Assembly: GCA_020849665.1 (NCBI GenBank)
Contig: JADLFX010000085.1
Coordinates: 1 to 64,000, forward strand
Origin: Planctomycetota bacterium
Lineage (GTDB): Bacteria; Planctomycetota; UBA1135; UBA2386
DNA: 64,000 nucleotides
Reading direction: 5' to 3'
Shown piece after piece: positions 1-14,666 of the stretch (its first letter is position 1; the number at the start of each line of letters is the position of its first letter). The notes beneath the pieces were generated by a model. It saw nothing but the letters and a program-made list of their open reading frames with translations. It made no database searches and was not told where the DNA came from. A program made the position numbers and the translations under genes.

Positions 1-2
1 GC

Positions 3-116
3 GCGGTCGCCATCGGCGAGACGATCGGCCTCTATCGCGACTGGCCGGTGTCGAAGGGCTGCACGCCCCCCTACGTGCCGGTGTGGGTGGAGGCGATGGT
101 GAAGCGGAAGGCCTGA
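3..116 (+). CDS. C-terminal end of a truncated unknown protein
   Basis: An open frame runs from the window edge to a TGA at 114-116 and gives 37 residues, ending in PVWVEAMVKRKA. The 5' part lies outside the window. I do not recognise the family. The following 227 bases up to the next gene on the other strand hold nothing I can support. The call rests only on an uninterrupted frame with reasonable amino-acid composition. Confidence 0.4.
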   Translation, partial: AVAIGETIGLYRDWPVSKGCTPPYVPVWVEAMVKRKA

Positions 117-343
117 GCCGGGCCGCGCGGGGTCCCGAGCGCCGGCTGCGCCAAGGGCCACGCTTCGGTCCTGGGTCGAAGCCGAAGTGCGTGCGGGCGG
201 GCGGCCGCCCTGGTGCCTGCGCACGGAAGGGCGGGGCCGCGCGACGGCTCCGCACGCGCAGGCGCGTCAGGGCGCGCAGGGTATTCTCGCCCGCCCAGCG
301 CCCGATCCACACCGCTCGTCCCGAACTCGTGCGCGACGGCGGC

Positions 344-841
344 TCACAGCTGCCGGATCCACGCACGGAGGATCTTCTGCAGCGCCGCCTTCCGTTCCTC
401 GATCTCGGCGCCGCGGCCCACGGTCACGAGGCAGCGCTCCTTCGCCAGCCAGCGCACCATGCCCAGCGGGTCCTCGATCCGCATGCCCGCAGTGGAGTCG
501 TCCTTCACCTTGGCGCCCCGGTGCAGGATCAAGTGCACCTGCTCCGTCGATCGCAGGTGGATCGTGGCGAAGTACTCCTCGGTGCGGAAGCTCGGCGCGT
601 TCCACTTCACGCCTTCGCGGATCTTCGGGCTGGCACCCAGGACGATCCTGCGGACCGCCTCGATGTCCTGCTTCCGCGGATGGTCGAGAGCGCGCAGGAG
701 CGCGACGACGCCGGGATCCTCCACCGCCTCGCTCCTCGCGTCCGCCCGCCCCCGCCCGCCGGGTCTCGCGGCGCCTTTGCGGGAACGCCGGGCGGGCGCG
801 CGGCCCGCGGGCGTGGTCTTGCGGGCACGGGGCCGGCTCAT
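344..841 (-). CDS. DUF1801 (YdhG-like) domain protein
   Basis: This 165-residue protein has a basic, Arg/Ala-rich N-terminal tail of about 40 residues. The rest looks like a DUF1801 domain: IREGVKWNAPSF, then EEYFATIHLRS, then VHLILHRGAKVK. The KWNAPSF block is typical of this small alpha/beta family, whose biochemical role is not established. I chose the ATG at 841 because it is the first ATG outside very Arg-rich, unlikely coding sequence; a shorter product starting nearer EAVEDPGV is possible. It stands alone, with 245 bases of featureless sequence between it and the katG stop. Family call good, function unknown. Confidence 0.75.
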   Translation of the reverse strand: MSRPRARKTTPAGRAPARRSRKGAARPGGRGRADARSEAVEDPGVVALLRALDHPRKQDIEAVRRIVLGASPKIREGVKWNAPSFRTEEYFATIHLRSTEQVHLILHRGAKVKDDSTAGMRIEDPLGMVRWLAKERCLVTVGRGAEIEERKAALQKILRAWIRQL

Positions 842-1086
842 GGCGACCCCTGCGCCCGACGGGCGCGGGCGCCGGCGTCGCGTACGGAGGCGCGGACCGT
901 CCGCAGCGCGGCCACGTGAGGCGGGATCGGCCCGCGGGTCGGGTCCCCGCCGGCCGCCGGGATCAGGGTGCGTGCAGCCACGCACCCCATCCTGGGCGGC
1001 GCCGCGTCCGGATCAAGGGCCAGCCCGCGCGCGCCGCCGCGCGCGAGGCGCCCGGGCGGCGTGCGGAGCCGCCCGGCACGTCGCGG

Positions 1087-7118
<6,032 letters not shown>

Positions 7119-7152
7119 GCCGGGCGGGGAGCGGCGCGGCAGGGTCCCCTTG

Positions 7153-7893
7153 CTAGGCCAGCGCCACGACCCGCGAGCGCAGCGCGCCGTCGGGCTCCAG
7201 CTCGAGGACGCGGTACGCCGGCCGCCAGGAGGCCTTGCCCGGCAGCCACGCACGCGGCGCGAACTGGTAGGCGGTGGACGGCGAGGTGAGTACCGGCACG
7301 CCGCCGAACGCGCCCTCGTGCGGCTGGTGGACGTGCCCGCACACGATCGCGCGCACACGGCTGCCGCGCACGGCGCTCTCGAGGCGGCGCCGGTCCCGGG
7401 GCAGGTCCTTGTCGAGCCACCAGGTCCCCACGCGGATCGGAGGGTGGTGGACGAACACCAGCACCGGCGCGCCCGCCTCCCGCACCCGCGCGGCGAACCA
7501 CGCGAGCTGGACGCGCCCGAAGGCGCCGTGCACGAAGGGCCGGCGCACCGAGTCGAGGCCGAGCAGACGCCAGCCGCGGCAATCCAGTTCGAACGCCGCC
7601 GCCGGCCCCACGCGCTCCAGCAGGTCGCCGAACTCCGCGAGCAGCATCCGCCGGGAGTCGTGGTTGCCGGGCAGGACCCGCAGGCGTCCCTGGTACGCGC
7701 CGAGGGCCTCGCGCAAGCGCGCGTAGGACGCCGCGCGCCGGCGCGCGACCAGATCCCCGGTGAGCACGAGCAGGTCGGGGGTGGCTTCGTGCCTTCCGAG
7801 GTGCTCGAGGACGCGGCGCAGGTTGGCCCACGCGGGCGCGGCGGCGTCCGGGGGCAGGTGCAGGTCGGTGAGCTGGACGATGCGCAGGGTCAC
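7153..7893 (-). CDS. calcineurin-like metallophosphoesterase (CpdA-like)
   Basis: Metallophosphoesterase of 246 residues with the complete dimetal motif set in order: QLTDLHLPP, LTGDLVARR, LPGNHDSRR, FVHHPP and CGHVHQPH. The order and size match class III cyclic-nucleotide phosphodiesterase/CpdA-type enzymes, but the substrate cannot be read from the sequence. No signal peptide is seen. GTG 7893 is chosen because the protein then starts directly before the first beta strand; a GTG at 7944 would add 17 Arg-rich residues. A TAGTGT box lies at 7907-7912. A diverged partial copy of this gene forms half of the chimera at 9987-10529. Confidence 0.9.
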   Translation of the reverse strand: MTLRIVQLTDLHLPPDAAAPAWANLRRVLEHLGRHEATPDLLVLTGDLVARRRAASYARLREALGAYQGRLRVLPGNHDSRRMLLAEFGDLLERVGPAAAFELDCRGWRLLGLDSVRRPFVHGAFGRVQLAWFAARVREAGAPVLVFVHHPPIRVGTWWLDKDLPRDRRRLESAVRGSRVRAIVCGHVHQPHEGAFGGVPVLTSPSTAYQFAPRAWLPGKASWRPAYRVLELEPDGALRSRVVALA

Positions 7894-7906
7894 GTCGATC
7901 CGCGGG

Positions 7907-7912
7907 ACACTA
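7907..7912 (-). promoter_or_regulatory. -10-like box near the metallophosphoesterase start
   Basis: TAGTGT on the minus strand ends 13 bases before GTG 7893. No Shine-Dalgarno is seen between. One of several such boxes in the window. Confidence 0.35.
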
Positions 7913-7977
7913 TCCCGGCGCCACCGTTCCGCGGCGACCCGCACTCGCGTCGCGCCCTGCCGTCGCGGGCCGGCGCG

Positions 7978-8358
7978 TCACACGGGTCGGTCGCCGCGGC
8001 GCCAGTCCTTCCAGCGGCCGTGCCACCGGAACAGCGCCGCGAGCATGCCGTGGGCGACGGCCCGCAGCGGGGGCACGCGGTCCGCGACCTTGCCCAACGC
8101 GTCCGCCAGCCGGTAGCGCATCGTGTCGTGGCGCAGGCGGCGCGCGGCGGCGACCGGGACCTATCAGTGATCCGGCCGCCGGCCCAGCGCGGCGAGGAGG
8201 GCCCCGATGCCCCATCCCTGGGCGAGGTTGGTCAGCATGGCCTTCTCGTCCGCGCCGTCACCCGGCGGCAGGTGGCGCTCGATCAGGAGGCCGAGGAGCG
8301 CCCACGCACGGCAGGGTGGCGGCAGCGGCCCATGGCCGCTGCCGCGCAGCACATCCAC
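7978..8358 (-). pseudogene. possible gene remnant with a double stop
   Basis: One minus-strand frame reads through 8358-8164 (including TNLAQGWGIGALLAALGRR), meets TGA and TAG back to back at 8166-8161, and continues in the same frame through 8160-7978 (including YRLADALGKVADRVPPL and HGRWKDWRRGD). Both pieces have normal amino-acid composition rather than the Arg/Pro-rich look of the shadow frames here. I do not recognise the family. It sits between the metallophosphoesterase and LamG genes, a zone that also holds a chimeric gene, so decay of a former gene is plausible. Two unrelated chance frames remain possible. Confidence 0.3.
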
Positions 8359-8388
8359 GCGCTGCCGATCCGCTCTGGGGCGGAACGA

Positions 8389-9510
8389 TCAGAGGCCGAT
8401 GCCGATGGCGAGGCCGTTCGTCGTCTGCTGCGTGCCCGTGCCCACGATGATCGCCTGGCACCAGAGCGGCACGCCATCCAGAGACGGGCTCGCGGGAATG
8501 GGGACCGGGATCGTCACGGCGCCGCCAACCACGACGCCGTTCACGAAGAGGTCACCGCTGCACTCCCACAGACAGCCGGCCAGGCCGGGGAACACGGCGC
8601 CGAGATCGAAGGGCAGAGGCACGCCACCGAGGCTGAGCCGGTTGATGCCGACGCCCAGCGCATAGGCGCCATTGCCGCCGCCGAGGTTCAGCGTGTAGGC
8701 CATGTTGCCCAGCTTGGGTGCACCGCCGCTGCTGGCCAGGGTGCCACCGTTGCAGGCCTTGCCATAGGGGCCGTCCGCGGGCGAGGTCTGGGTCTTCCAC
8801 GCCAGGATCTCGGCGGCCGAGGCGGCGCGCTTCGAGAACCGGAACTCGTCGATGTCGTAGAGGCCGCCGTTCGTGGTGGAGAAACCGGCAGCGGTGAAGA
8901 GCCCCGCGGTCGTGTTGGTGGCGCCCGCGGAGATCGTGATTGGCGTCTGCGCGACGCCGTCGATGTAGTAGGTGGCGGTCAGTGCAGTGGCGTCCACGAC
9001 CAGGGCGATGTGCACCCAGTTGGCGGCGGCCAGGGTCTGGACGTCCGTCGTGAGGATCAGGTCGGAGGGGGTCCCCCCCGCGGTGTTCCAGCTGCGCGTG
9101 TAGAGGCCACGGCCGGCGACGCCGCCGGTGAAGCTGCGGAATCCGGCGTTGCTGTAGAAGAAGTAGCTCGTGCTGGGTGGCGCGGTGCGCTGCTTCATGT
9201 ACCAGGCGACCGTGAAGCTCGAGCCGGTCATCGAGTTCTGGTACCCCGTGGCCACGTACGTCGAACCGGCTGCAGTCGTGGCGGTGCCGCCGGAGAGGCA
9301 ACCCGGTCCGAAGCGTCCGGCCTGGAACTGAGGCGTGTTGTTGCCGACGAGCGAGCCTTCGGCAGGAGCCAGGCCCGAGCCCGAGGCGTAGTTGACGACC
9401 TTCTTGCCGCCGGTCTCGTCGAACTTGTAGTAGAGGACGTCCTGCTGCGCGGCGACGGGTGCCGCGGCGGCGAGGAGGAGGGACGCGAGGAGCTTCACAG
9501 GGATGTGCAT
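8389..9510 (-). CDS. secreted LamG/concanavalin-like protein
   Basis: Protein of 373 residues. It has a signal peptide (about 1-20, ending APVAAQQ), then a LamG-like laminin G/pentraxin-type domain at about 22-235: YYKFDETGG at the start, GSSFTVAWYMKQR, VHIALVVDATALTATYYIDG, and the closing YDIDEFRFSKRA. The last 120 residues start at YGKACNGG, contain GVPLWCQAIIVG, and match the C-terminal module shared by secreted proteins in the window. The ATG is preceded by AGGAACCACC, and a promoter candidate lies about 40-65 bases upstream. LamG folds usually bind carbohydrate or other extracellular ligands; the ligand here is unknown. Confidence 0.85.
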   Translation of the reverse strand: MHIPVKLLASLLLAAAAPVAAQQDVLYYKFDETGGKKVVNYASGSGLAPAEGSLVGNNTPQFQAGRFGPGCLSGGTATTAAGSTYVATGYQNSMTGSSFTVAWYMKQRTAPPSTSYFFYSNAGFRSFTGGVAGRGLYTRSWNTAGGTPSDLILTTDVQTLAAANWVHIALVVDATALTATYYIDGVAQTPITISAGATNTTAGLFTAAGFSTTNGGLYDIDEFRFSKRAASAAEILAWKTQTSPADGPYGKACNGGTLASSGGAPKLGNMAYTLNLGGGNGAYALGVGINRLSLGGVPLPFDLGAVFPGLAGCLWECSGDLFVNGVVVGGAVTIPVPIPASPSLDGVPLWCQAIIVGTGTQQTTNGLAIGIGL

Positions 9511-9986
9511 GGTGGTTCCTGTCAGAAGGGAGAGAGAAGCGTGCAGGCTGTAGTGGGCGCTGGAGCCTGTCAACGCCTCCACCTCCGGGATCCGGCGGCG
9601 TGCGCACCTCGGGCATACTCCCGAGAGCAATCGGTGTCGCCCCTCTGCCGGAACGCTTGCACTGGCGGCGGATCTGGAGGGCCGGCTGCGGCGCATGCAG
9701 ACCTCGCGCGCTGGGTTCCGGTCCCAGGAGGATGCCGCATGCACGCCCGACCCCGCAGGCTTCCAGCTCGCCGGCGCAAGGCACCGGGATCGGCGGGCCA
9801 CCGGGAGTTGCAGGGCAATGCGATCCGGTGGCGCCAGGGTTCATGCACAACTGCCCCGCAGCCGTCCACGACCCACCGTGGCCCGGATCACCGGACGGCG
9901 GGAACCGACCGGGACCGGGGCGCGAAGCCCCACCGGCGCGCCGGCCTCGTCGGAGAGGGAGATTCTGCGCGCCGGGGCCGCGCTGC
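9511..9986. other. 476-base region without a gene
   Basis: It holds the LamG promoter candidate and one small inverted repeat, CTCGGG-CATACT-CCCGAG at 9608-9625, which could be an operator. Open frames here are compositionally unlike real genes. Beyond this I see nothing. Confidence 0.35.
9547..9573 (-). promoter_or_regulatory. sigma70-type promoter candidate for the LamG gene
   Basis: On the minus strand a perfect TTGACA (9573-9568) is followed after 15 bases by TACAGC (9552-9547). Transcription would start near 9540, giving a leader of about 30 bases that includes AGGAACCACC before the ATG. The spacer is a little short and the -10 is weak, but the -35 stands out in such G+C-rich sequence. 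Confidence 0.45.
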
Positions 9987-10529
9987 CTATGACCCGCCCT
10001 GCCGCTCGGGCTCGCGCGCCTCGTCCTCCGGTCCGGAGTTCCGCTGGTCTCGTGCCCGGCGCAGGTGCCGGTAGCCGACCAGCTTCTTCGAGGACCCGTC
10101 CCGGAGCCGCAGGCCCAGGGAGCGCAGGCTGCCGAGCAGGGTCATCGGCCGCACCTGCTGGAACATGGGGTCGGACTTGTGGCAGCGCTCGAGGTTGTCG
10201 TCGGGGATCCGCGGACCGAGGTGGTGGAGGAGGTGGAAGCCGATGTTGCCGGGGAACCACTGCGGCAGCCGCCGGGAGTCGCAGTTGCCGGGCAGGACGC
10301 CCAGGCGTCCCTCGCACGCGACGAGGACCTCGCGCAGGCGTGCGGAGGTCGGCGCGCGCCCGTACGCGACCAGGTCCCCGGTCCACATGAGCAGGTCGGG
10401 CCTGGGCTCACGCGTGCGCACGTGCTCGAGGCCCCAGTGCACGCTGACCAACGCCGCCCGCATACGGTGCGGGCGCAAGCGCAGGTCGGTGCGCTGGACG
10501 ACGCGGAGGACCACGGCGACCCACGACAC
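9987..10529 (-). pseudogene. chimeric gene: metallophosphoesterase front joined to desaturase tail
   Basis: A 180-codon frame made of two local genes. Residues 1-82 follow the N-terminus of the 7153-7893 phosphoesterase (LRVVQRTDLRLRP, LLMWTGDLVA, VLPGNCDSRR). Residues from about 88 follow the C-terminus of the 13358-14485 desaturase (QWFPGNIGF, NLERCHKSDPMF, SKKLVGYRHLRR). The stretch 10061-10263 differs from 13429-13631 at only about 11 bases with no gaps by eye; the phosphoesterase part is more diverged. Catalytic residues are damaged: TDLH is TDLR and GNHD is GNCD, and only the last desaturase His box region remains, as HLLHH. The frame is nevertheless intact across the junction. Probably a non-functional product of recombination; a short expressed protein is possible. 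Confidence 0.8.
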
Positions 10530-10588
10530 AAGCCTGCGCGATCTGCCGTAGACTGTCCGTGCCTGCTGCCCCGCCGGGAGTCCCTCCG

Positions 10589-13324
10589 ATGCGCGTTCCT
10601 GCTCTCGCCGCTCTCGCCACCCTGGCCGCCGCCTGCTCGACGCCGGATCACCTCGAGCGACTCGCCTCGGCCCGCGGACTCTCGCTCCGGGACCTCGCCG
10701 ACCTGCAGGCCCAGCGCGGCCTCACCGACGACGAATTCGCCACCCTGCCCCCCGAGGTGCTGACGCGGACCCTTCGGCGCATCCGCGAGCCTCGTCCGGA
10801 TCATCCGGCGGAAGCCCAGGAGCATCGACTGCTCTCGCTGCGCGACGAGCACGGGCGCATCCCCCACAACGCCGACCTGACCGCGAAGGCGCAGATGGAC
10901 GCGCTGGCGATCGAAGGGATCTCCGGCGGATTCGACTCGACGCGCTGGGCCGATCTGGGACCCGGGAACATCGGCGGGCGGGTGCGGGGCTTCGCGGTGC
11001 ATCCGATCACGCCGAACACGATGTTCGTGGGCAGCGTCGCGGGTGGGATCTGGAAGTCGACCGACGCCGGCGCGAGCTGGGCACCCGTCGACGATCTGAT
11101 GACCAACCTGTCGATCACCACGATCGCGTTCCAGCCCGGCGACCCATCGGTCCTCTACGCATCGACCGGGGAAGGCTTCCGCAACAGCGACGCCGTGCGC
11201 GGCGCGGGAGTGTTCCGCAGCACGGACGGGGGCTCCACCTGGAGCCAGTTGGCGTCCACCAACACGCCCGACTTCTACTACGTGACCCGGCTGGCGATCT
11301 CGCCCGACGGCAGCACGATCCTGATCAGCACCCGCACGGGCATTCACCGCAGCACCGACGCGGGAGCTACCTGGGCGCGGGTGCACGGCAGCCCGAACGC
11401 GTTCTGCCTGGACGTGAGGTTCCATCCCACGAAGTCCAACGTCGCCGTGGCCCACATCGGCGACAACTTCGGCGGCACCTACCTCGCCACCGTGGCGTTC
11501 ACGACCGACGCGGGCGCCACCTGGACCAACGCCAACGGGATCGCCACCACGGGCGTGATGAGCACGCGCATCGAGCTGGCATGGCACAAGGGCTGGACCG
11601 GCGCCGGCAACGGCTGCGTCTATGCGCTCAAGGAGACCAACTCCACGCTGTACCGCTCCGTGGACGGGGGCGCGAACTGGACCCAGATCTCGACCGCCAC
11701 GATCCTCGGCAGCCAGGGCTGGTACGACAACGCGCTCTGGGTCGACCCGGGCGACCGCGACGCGAACCCCGCCAATGACGTGCTCGTGGCGGGCGGCATC
11801 GACCTGTGGCGCAGTACCAACGGCGGCAGCTCCTGGACCAAGATCAGCCAGTGGTCGAGCTGGCCGAACAGCGCGCACGCCGACCACCACGTGATCGTCG
11901 AACACCCGAACTACGACGGGGTCGCCAACCGCACCGTCTACTTCGGCAACGACGGCGGGATCTGGCGCACCGACAACGTCCACACCGTCACCCTGACCAA
12001 CGGCTGGGTGAACCTCAATCGCTCCCTGCGCATCACCCAGTTCTACGGCGCCTCACGCAACCAGGCCGCCGGCATCATGATCGGGGGGACCCAGGACAAC
12101 GGCACGCTGCGGCGCACCGAGGCCTCCGGCCAGAACGGCTGGACCACGATGTTCGGCGGCGACGGCGGGTTCTGCGCCAGCAACGCCATCAACGGCAGCT
12201 ACCACTACGGCGAGTACGTCTACCTGCAGATCCACCGGAGCAGCAACGGCGGCACCTCCTCCAGTTACGTCCACTCGGGCATCAGCGACGCCGGTAGCGC
12301 CGCGAACTTCATCGCGCCCTTCGTGCTCGACCCCAACGACCAGAACACGCTGCTGGCGGGCGGGCGCAGCCTGTGGCGCTCCACCAATGCCATCGCGACG
12401 CCGGTGAGCTGGGCCGCGATCAAGCCTTCGGTGAGCAGCAACATCAGCGCGATCGCGGTACAGCCCGGCAATGCGGCGACGATCTGGGTCGGCCACAACA
12501 ACGGCGATGTGTACCGAACGGTCAACGGCACCAGCCCGATACCGGCGTGGACCAAGATGGACGACGGCACGCCCGCCCTGCCCGGCCGCATGGTCCTGCG
12601 CATCACGCTCGATCCGGCCGACGCCAACCACGTGTTCGTCTGCTTCGGCGGCTACAACTCCGACAATCTCTGGGAGTCGACCAACGGCGGCATGACCTGG
12701 GCCAGCAAGCCAGGAATGCCGGCCGTGCCCGTGCGCGACCTGGAGCTGCACCCGGCGCGCGGCTCGTATCTCTACGCGGCAACCGAGGTGGGTCTCGTGG
12801 TGAGCGAGGACGGCGGCGCCACGTGGAGCAGCAGCGCGGCTCCGGCGCACGCTTCGATCGACGAGATGTTCTGGCAGGACGGTGAGCTCTACCTGGTGAC
12901 GCACGGCCGCGGCATCTTCCGCCAGCGGCCGTACGGACTCGCCAACGCCGTGAGCCGCGGCACGCCCTGCACCTTCCAGGGAGGCATTGCGGCACTGCGA
13001 CTGGTCGCGCCTGCGCCGGTGCTCGGCTCGCGCGCGACCTTCCGGTGCAGCAGTGGCCCAGCGGGGGGAACCGCGTTCCTCCTGCTCAGCGCCGTACCGG
13101 CCGCACCCACCGAGATCTCGCCCGGCTGCTACCTGCAGCTCGACCTCGGTCCGATGGTCACCCTGCCGGGCATCGTCCTGGACCCCACCGGCGCTGGCAG
13201 TGTGCCGCTCGACCTGCCGGATACCCCTGCCCTGGTCGGCAACCGCCTGATGGCCCAGCTCGCCGCGGTGTCGGGTGTGACGCTCCAGCTCTCGAACGGC
13301 CAGGAGCTGACCCTTGGCTACTGA
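10589..13324 (+). CDS. BNR/sortilin-repeat lipoprotein (exo-alpha-sialidase/VPS10-like propeller)
   Basis: Protein of 911 residues with a lipoprotein signal (LATLAAAC, Cys16). Many BNR/Asp-box repeats follow: IWKSTDAGASW, VFRSTDGGSTW, IHRSTDAGATW, STNGGSSWTK, STNGGMTW, SEDGGATW. These form one or two beta-propellers as in sortilin and Ycf48-like proteins. No sialidase catalytic set is evident. The last 120 residues, from GTPCTFQGG, look like the C-terminal module shared with other secreted proteins here. GGGAG lies nine bases before the ATG, and TAGACT at 10547-10552 could be the -10. The gene is divergent from the chimera at 9987-10529. Its ligand is unknown; surface-anchored binding is inferred. 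Confidence 0.88.
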   Translation: MRVPALAALATLAAACSTPDHLERLASARGLSLRDLADLQAQRGLTDDEFATLPPEVLTRTLRRIREPRPDHPAEAQEHRLLSLRDEHGRIPHNADLTAKAQMDALAIEGISGGFDSTRWADLGPGNIGGRVRGFAVHPITPNTMFVGSVAGGIWKSTDAGASWAPVDDLMTNLSITTIAFQPGDPSVLYASTGEGFRNSDAVRGAGVFRSTDGGSTWSQLASTNTPDFYYVTRLAISPDGSTILISTRTGIHRSTDAGATWARVHGSPNAFCLDVRFHPTKSNVAVAHIGDNFGGTYLATVAFTTDAGATWTNANGIATTGVMSTRIELAWHKGWTGAGNGCVYALKETNSTLYRSVDGGANWTQISTATILGSQGWYDNALWVDPGDRDANPANDVLVAGGIDLWRSTNGGSSWTKISQWSSWPNSAHADHHVIVEHPNYDGVANRTVYFGNDGGIWRTDNVHTVTLTNGWVNLNRSLRITQFYGASRNQAAGIMIGGTQDNGTLRRTEASGQNGWTTMFGGDGGFCASNAINGSYHYGEYVYLQIHRSSNGGTSSSYVHSGISDAGSAANFIAPFVLDPNDQNTLLAGGRSLWRSTNAIATPVSWAAIKPSVSSNISAIAVQPGNAATIWVGHNNGDVYRTVNGTSPIPAWTKMDDGTPALPGRMVLRITLDPADANHVFVCFGGYNSDNLWESTNGGMTWASKPGMPAVPVRDLELHPARGSYLYAATEVGLVVSEDGGATWSSSAAPAHASIDEMFWQDGELYLVTHGRGIFRQRPYGLANAVSRGTPCTFQGGIAALRLVAPAPVLGSRATFRCSSGPAGGTAFLLLSAVPAAPTEISPGCYLQLDLGPMVTLPGIVLDPTGAGSVPLDLPDTPALVGNRLMAQLAAVSGVTLQLSNGQELTLGY

Positions 13325-13351
13325 GGTTCGCCGATCCCCGGGCGGCACCTC
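13323..13351. terminator. hairpin between convergent genes
   Basis: GAGGT-tc-GCCG pairs with CGGC-ACCTC across a nine-base loop. It overlaps the end of the BNR gene and precedes the desaturase stop. There is no T-tract, as usual in this window. A bidirectional terminator role is inferred. Confidence 0.45.
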
Positions 13352-13357
13352 TGCGCA

Positions 13358-14485
13358 TCAACCCTGCGGCGATTCCGACTTGCGTGCCGCCTCGCGATCC
13401 TCCACCCGGCGCTCCTTGGCCACGCGCCGCAGGTGCCGGTAGCCGACCAGCTTCTTCGAGGACTCGTCCCAGAGCCGCAGGCCCAGGGAGCGCAGGCTGC
13501 CGAGCAGGGTCATCGGCCGCACCTCCTGAAACATCGGGTCGGACTTGTGGCAGCGCTCGAGGTTGTAGTTGGGGATCCGCGGACTGAGGTGGTGGATGTG
13601 GTGGAAGCCGATGTTGCCGGAGAACCACTGCAGCACCCGCGGCAGCTTGTAGAACGAGGAACCCTGCAGCGCCGCCGCGGCGTAGTCCCAGTTCTCGCCG
13701 CGCTCCCAGTAGGCGTCCTCGAACTGGTGCTGCAGGTAGAAGAGCCAGACGCCCGCGGCGCCGGCCACCATCAGGATCGTCAGCTGGATCAGGAGGTACG
13801 GCAGCACGCCGAAGAGCGTGGCCATCCCCACCACCTTGAGCAGTACCGCGAGGTTCATCCACCACACGGAGACCCGCTCGTGCTCCTTGGCCCCCTTCCG
13901 GGGGATCCTCTGCAGGACCAGGAAGAGCACCAGAGGCGCGATCACGAAGAGCACCACCGGATTGCGCGCCAGCCGGTAGCTGAACCGCTTCCAGCGCGAG
14001 GCCTGCAGGTACTCCTCGACGGTCATCGTCCAGATGTCGCCGATGCCCCGGCGATCGAGGTCGCCCGTGGCGCCATGGTGGATCGCGTGCTCTCCGCGCC
14101 AGTGGTAGTAGGGCGTGAACGTGAGCAGGCCGGTGAGGAAGCCCCACACGTCGTTGGCGATGCGCGACGCGTAGAACGAGCCGTGGCCGCAGTCGTGGAA
14201 GATGATGAACACACGCACCAGCAGCCCGCCCGCGAGGACCGCCAGGGGGATCGTGAGCCACCACGAGACGCCGAGGCTGAAGTAGATCAACACCCACACG
14301 GCGAGGTACGCCCCCACCGTGTCGAGGATCTGCCACGTGGCACGCCCGGCGTGGGGCTGCTGGTACCTGGCCACGACGGCCTTCCATGCGGCGGCGGCAT
14401 CCCGCCGGCGCGCGGCGTCGTCCCCGGCCTCGGAGGTCTGGCGATCCAGTTCGGGCGGAGAGTCCTTCGGATCGCTGGTCGGCAT
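13358..14485 (-). CDS. membrane fatty acid desaturase (delta-12/omega-6 type)
   Basis: Integral-membrane di-iron desaturase, 375 residues. The three His clusters are HDCGH (near residue 104), HAIHH (near 141) and HHIHH (near 297), in the spacing of the DesA/omega-6 group. Hydrophobic segments at about 60-105 and 190-255 would cross the membrane. The enzyme would introduce a double bond into acyl chains. ATG 14485 is preceded by a TAGGAT box only 11 bases upstream and no Shine-Dalgarno. The last 200 bases of the gene are duplicated in the chimera at 9987-10529. Family is secure; regioselectivity is not. Confidence 0.92.
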   Translation of the reverse strand: MPTSDPKDSPPELDRQTSEAGDDAARRRDAAAAWKAVVARYQQPHAGRATWQILDTVGAYLAVWVLIYFSLGVSWWLTIPLAVLAGGLLVRVFIIFHDCGHGSFYASRIANDVWGFLTGLLTFTPYYHWRGEHAIHHGATGDLDRRGIGDIWTMTVEEYLQASRWKRFSYRLARNPVVLFVIAPLVLFLVLQRIPRKGAKEHERVSVWWMNLAVLLKVVGMATLFGVLPYLLIQLTILMVAGAAGVWLFYLQHQFEDAYWERGENWDYAAAALQGSSFYKLPRVLQWFSGNIGFHHIHHLSPRIPNYNLERCHKSDPMFQEVRPMTLLGSLRSLGLRLWDESSKKLVGYRHLRRVAKERRVEDREAARKSESPQG

Positions 14486-14496
14486 CGAAGAGGGGA

Positions 14497-14502
14497 ATCC
14501 TA
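14497..14502 (-). promoter_or_regulatory. -10-like box close to the desaturase start
   Basis: TAGGAT on the minus strand ends 11 bases before the ATG, so the leader would be only a few bases. No ribosome-binding site is visible. Confidence 0.4.
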
Positions 14503-14666
14503 GCGAAGCCGTGCGACGTCCACTGCCGATGGTTTGCTCCAGGCCGGGGCATGCCTCGCCCCCGCGTGCCCAGCCCGCGGGCCGGCGCACGCCGGGCCGC
14601 GACGCTTCCGGAAGGTGCCGGAGGGCCAGTGGGCAAGGGACGGCGGCCGCGCCGCCACCCCACCCC

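Noticed and set aside
7150-10074. A 974-codon plus-strand frame across several genes
   Set aside because: It runs opposite the metallophosphoesterase, the LamG gene and intergenic DNA. High G+C removes stops; there is no recognisable fold.
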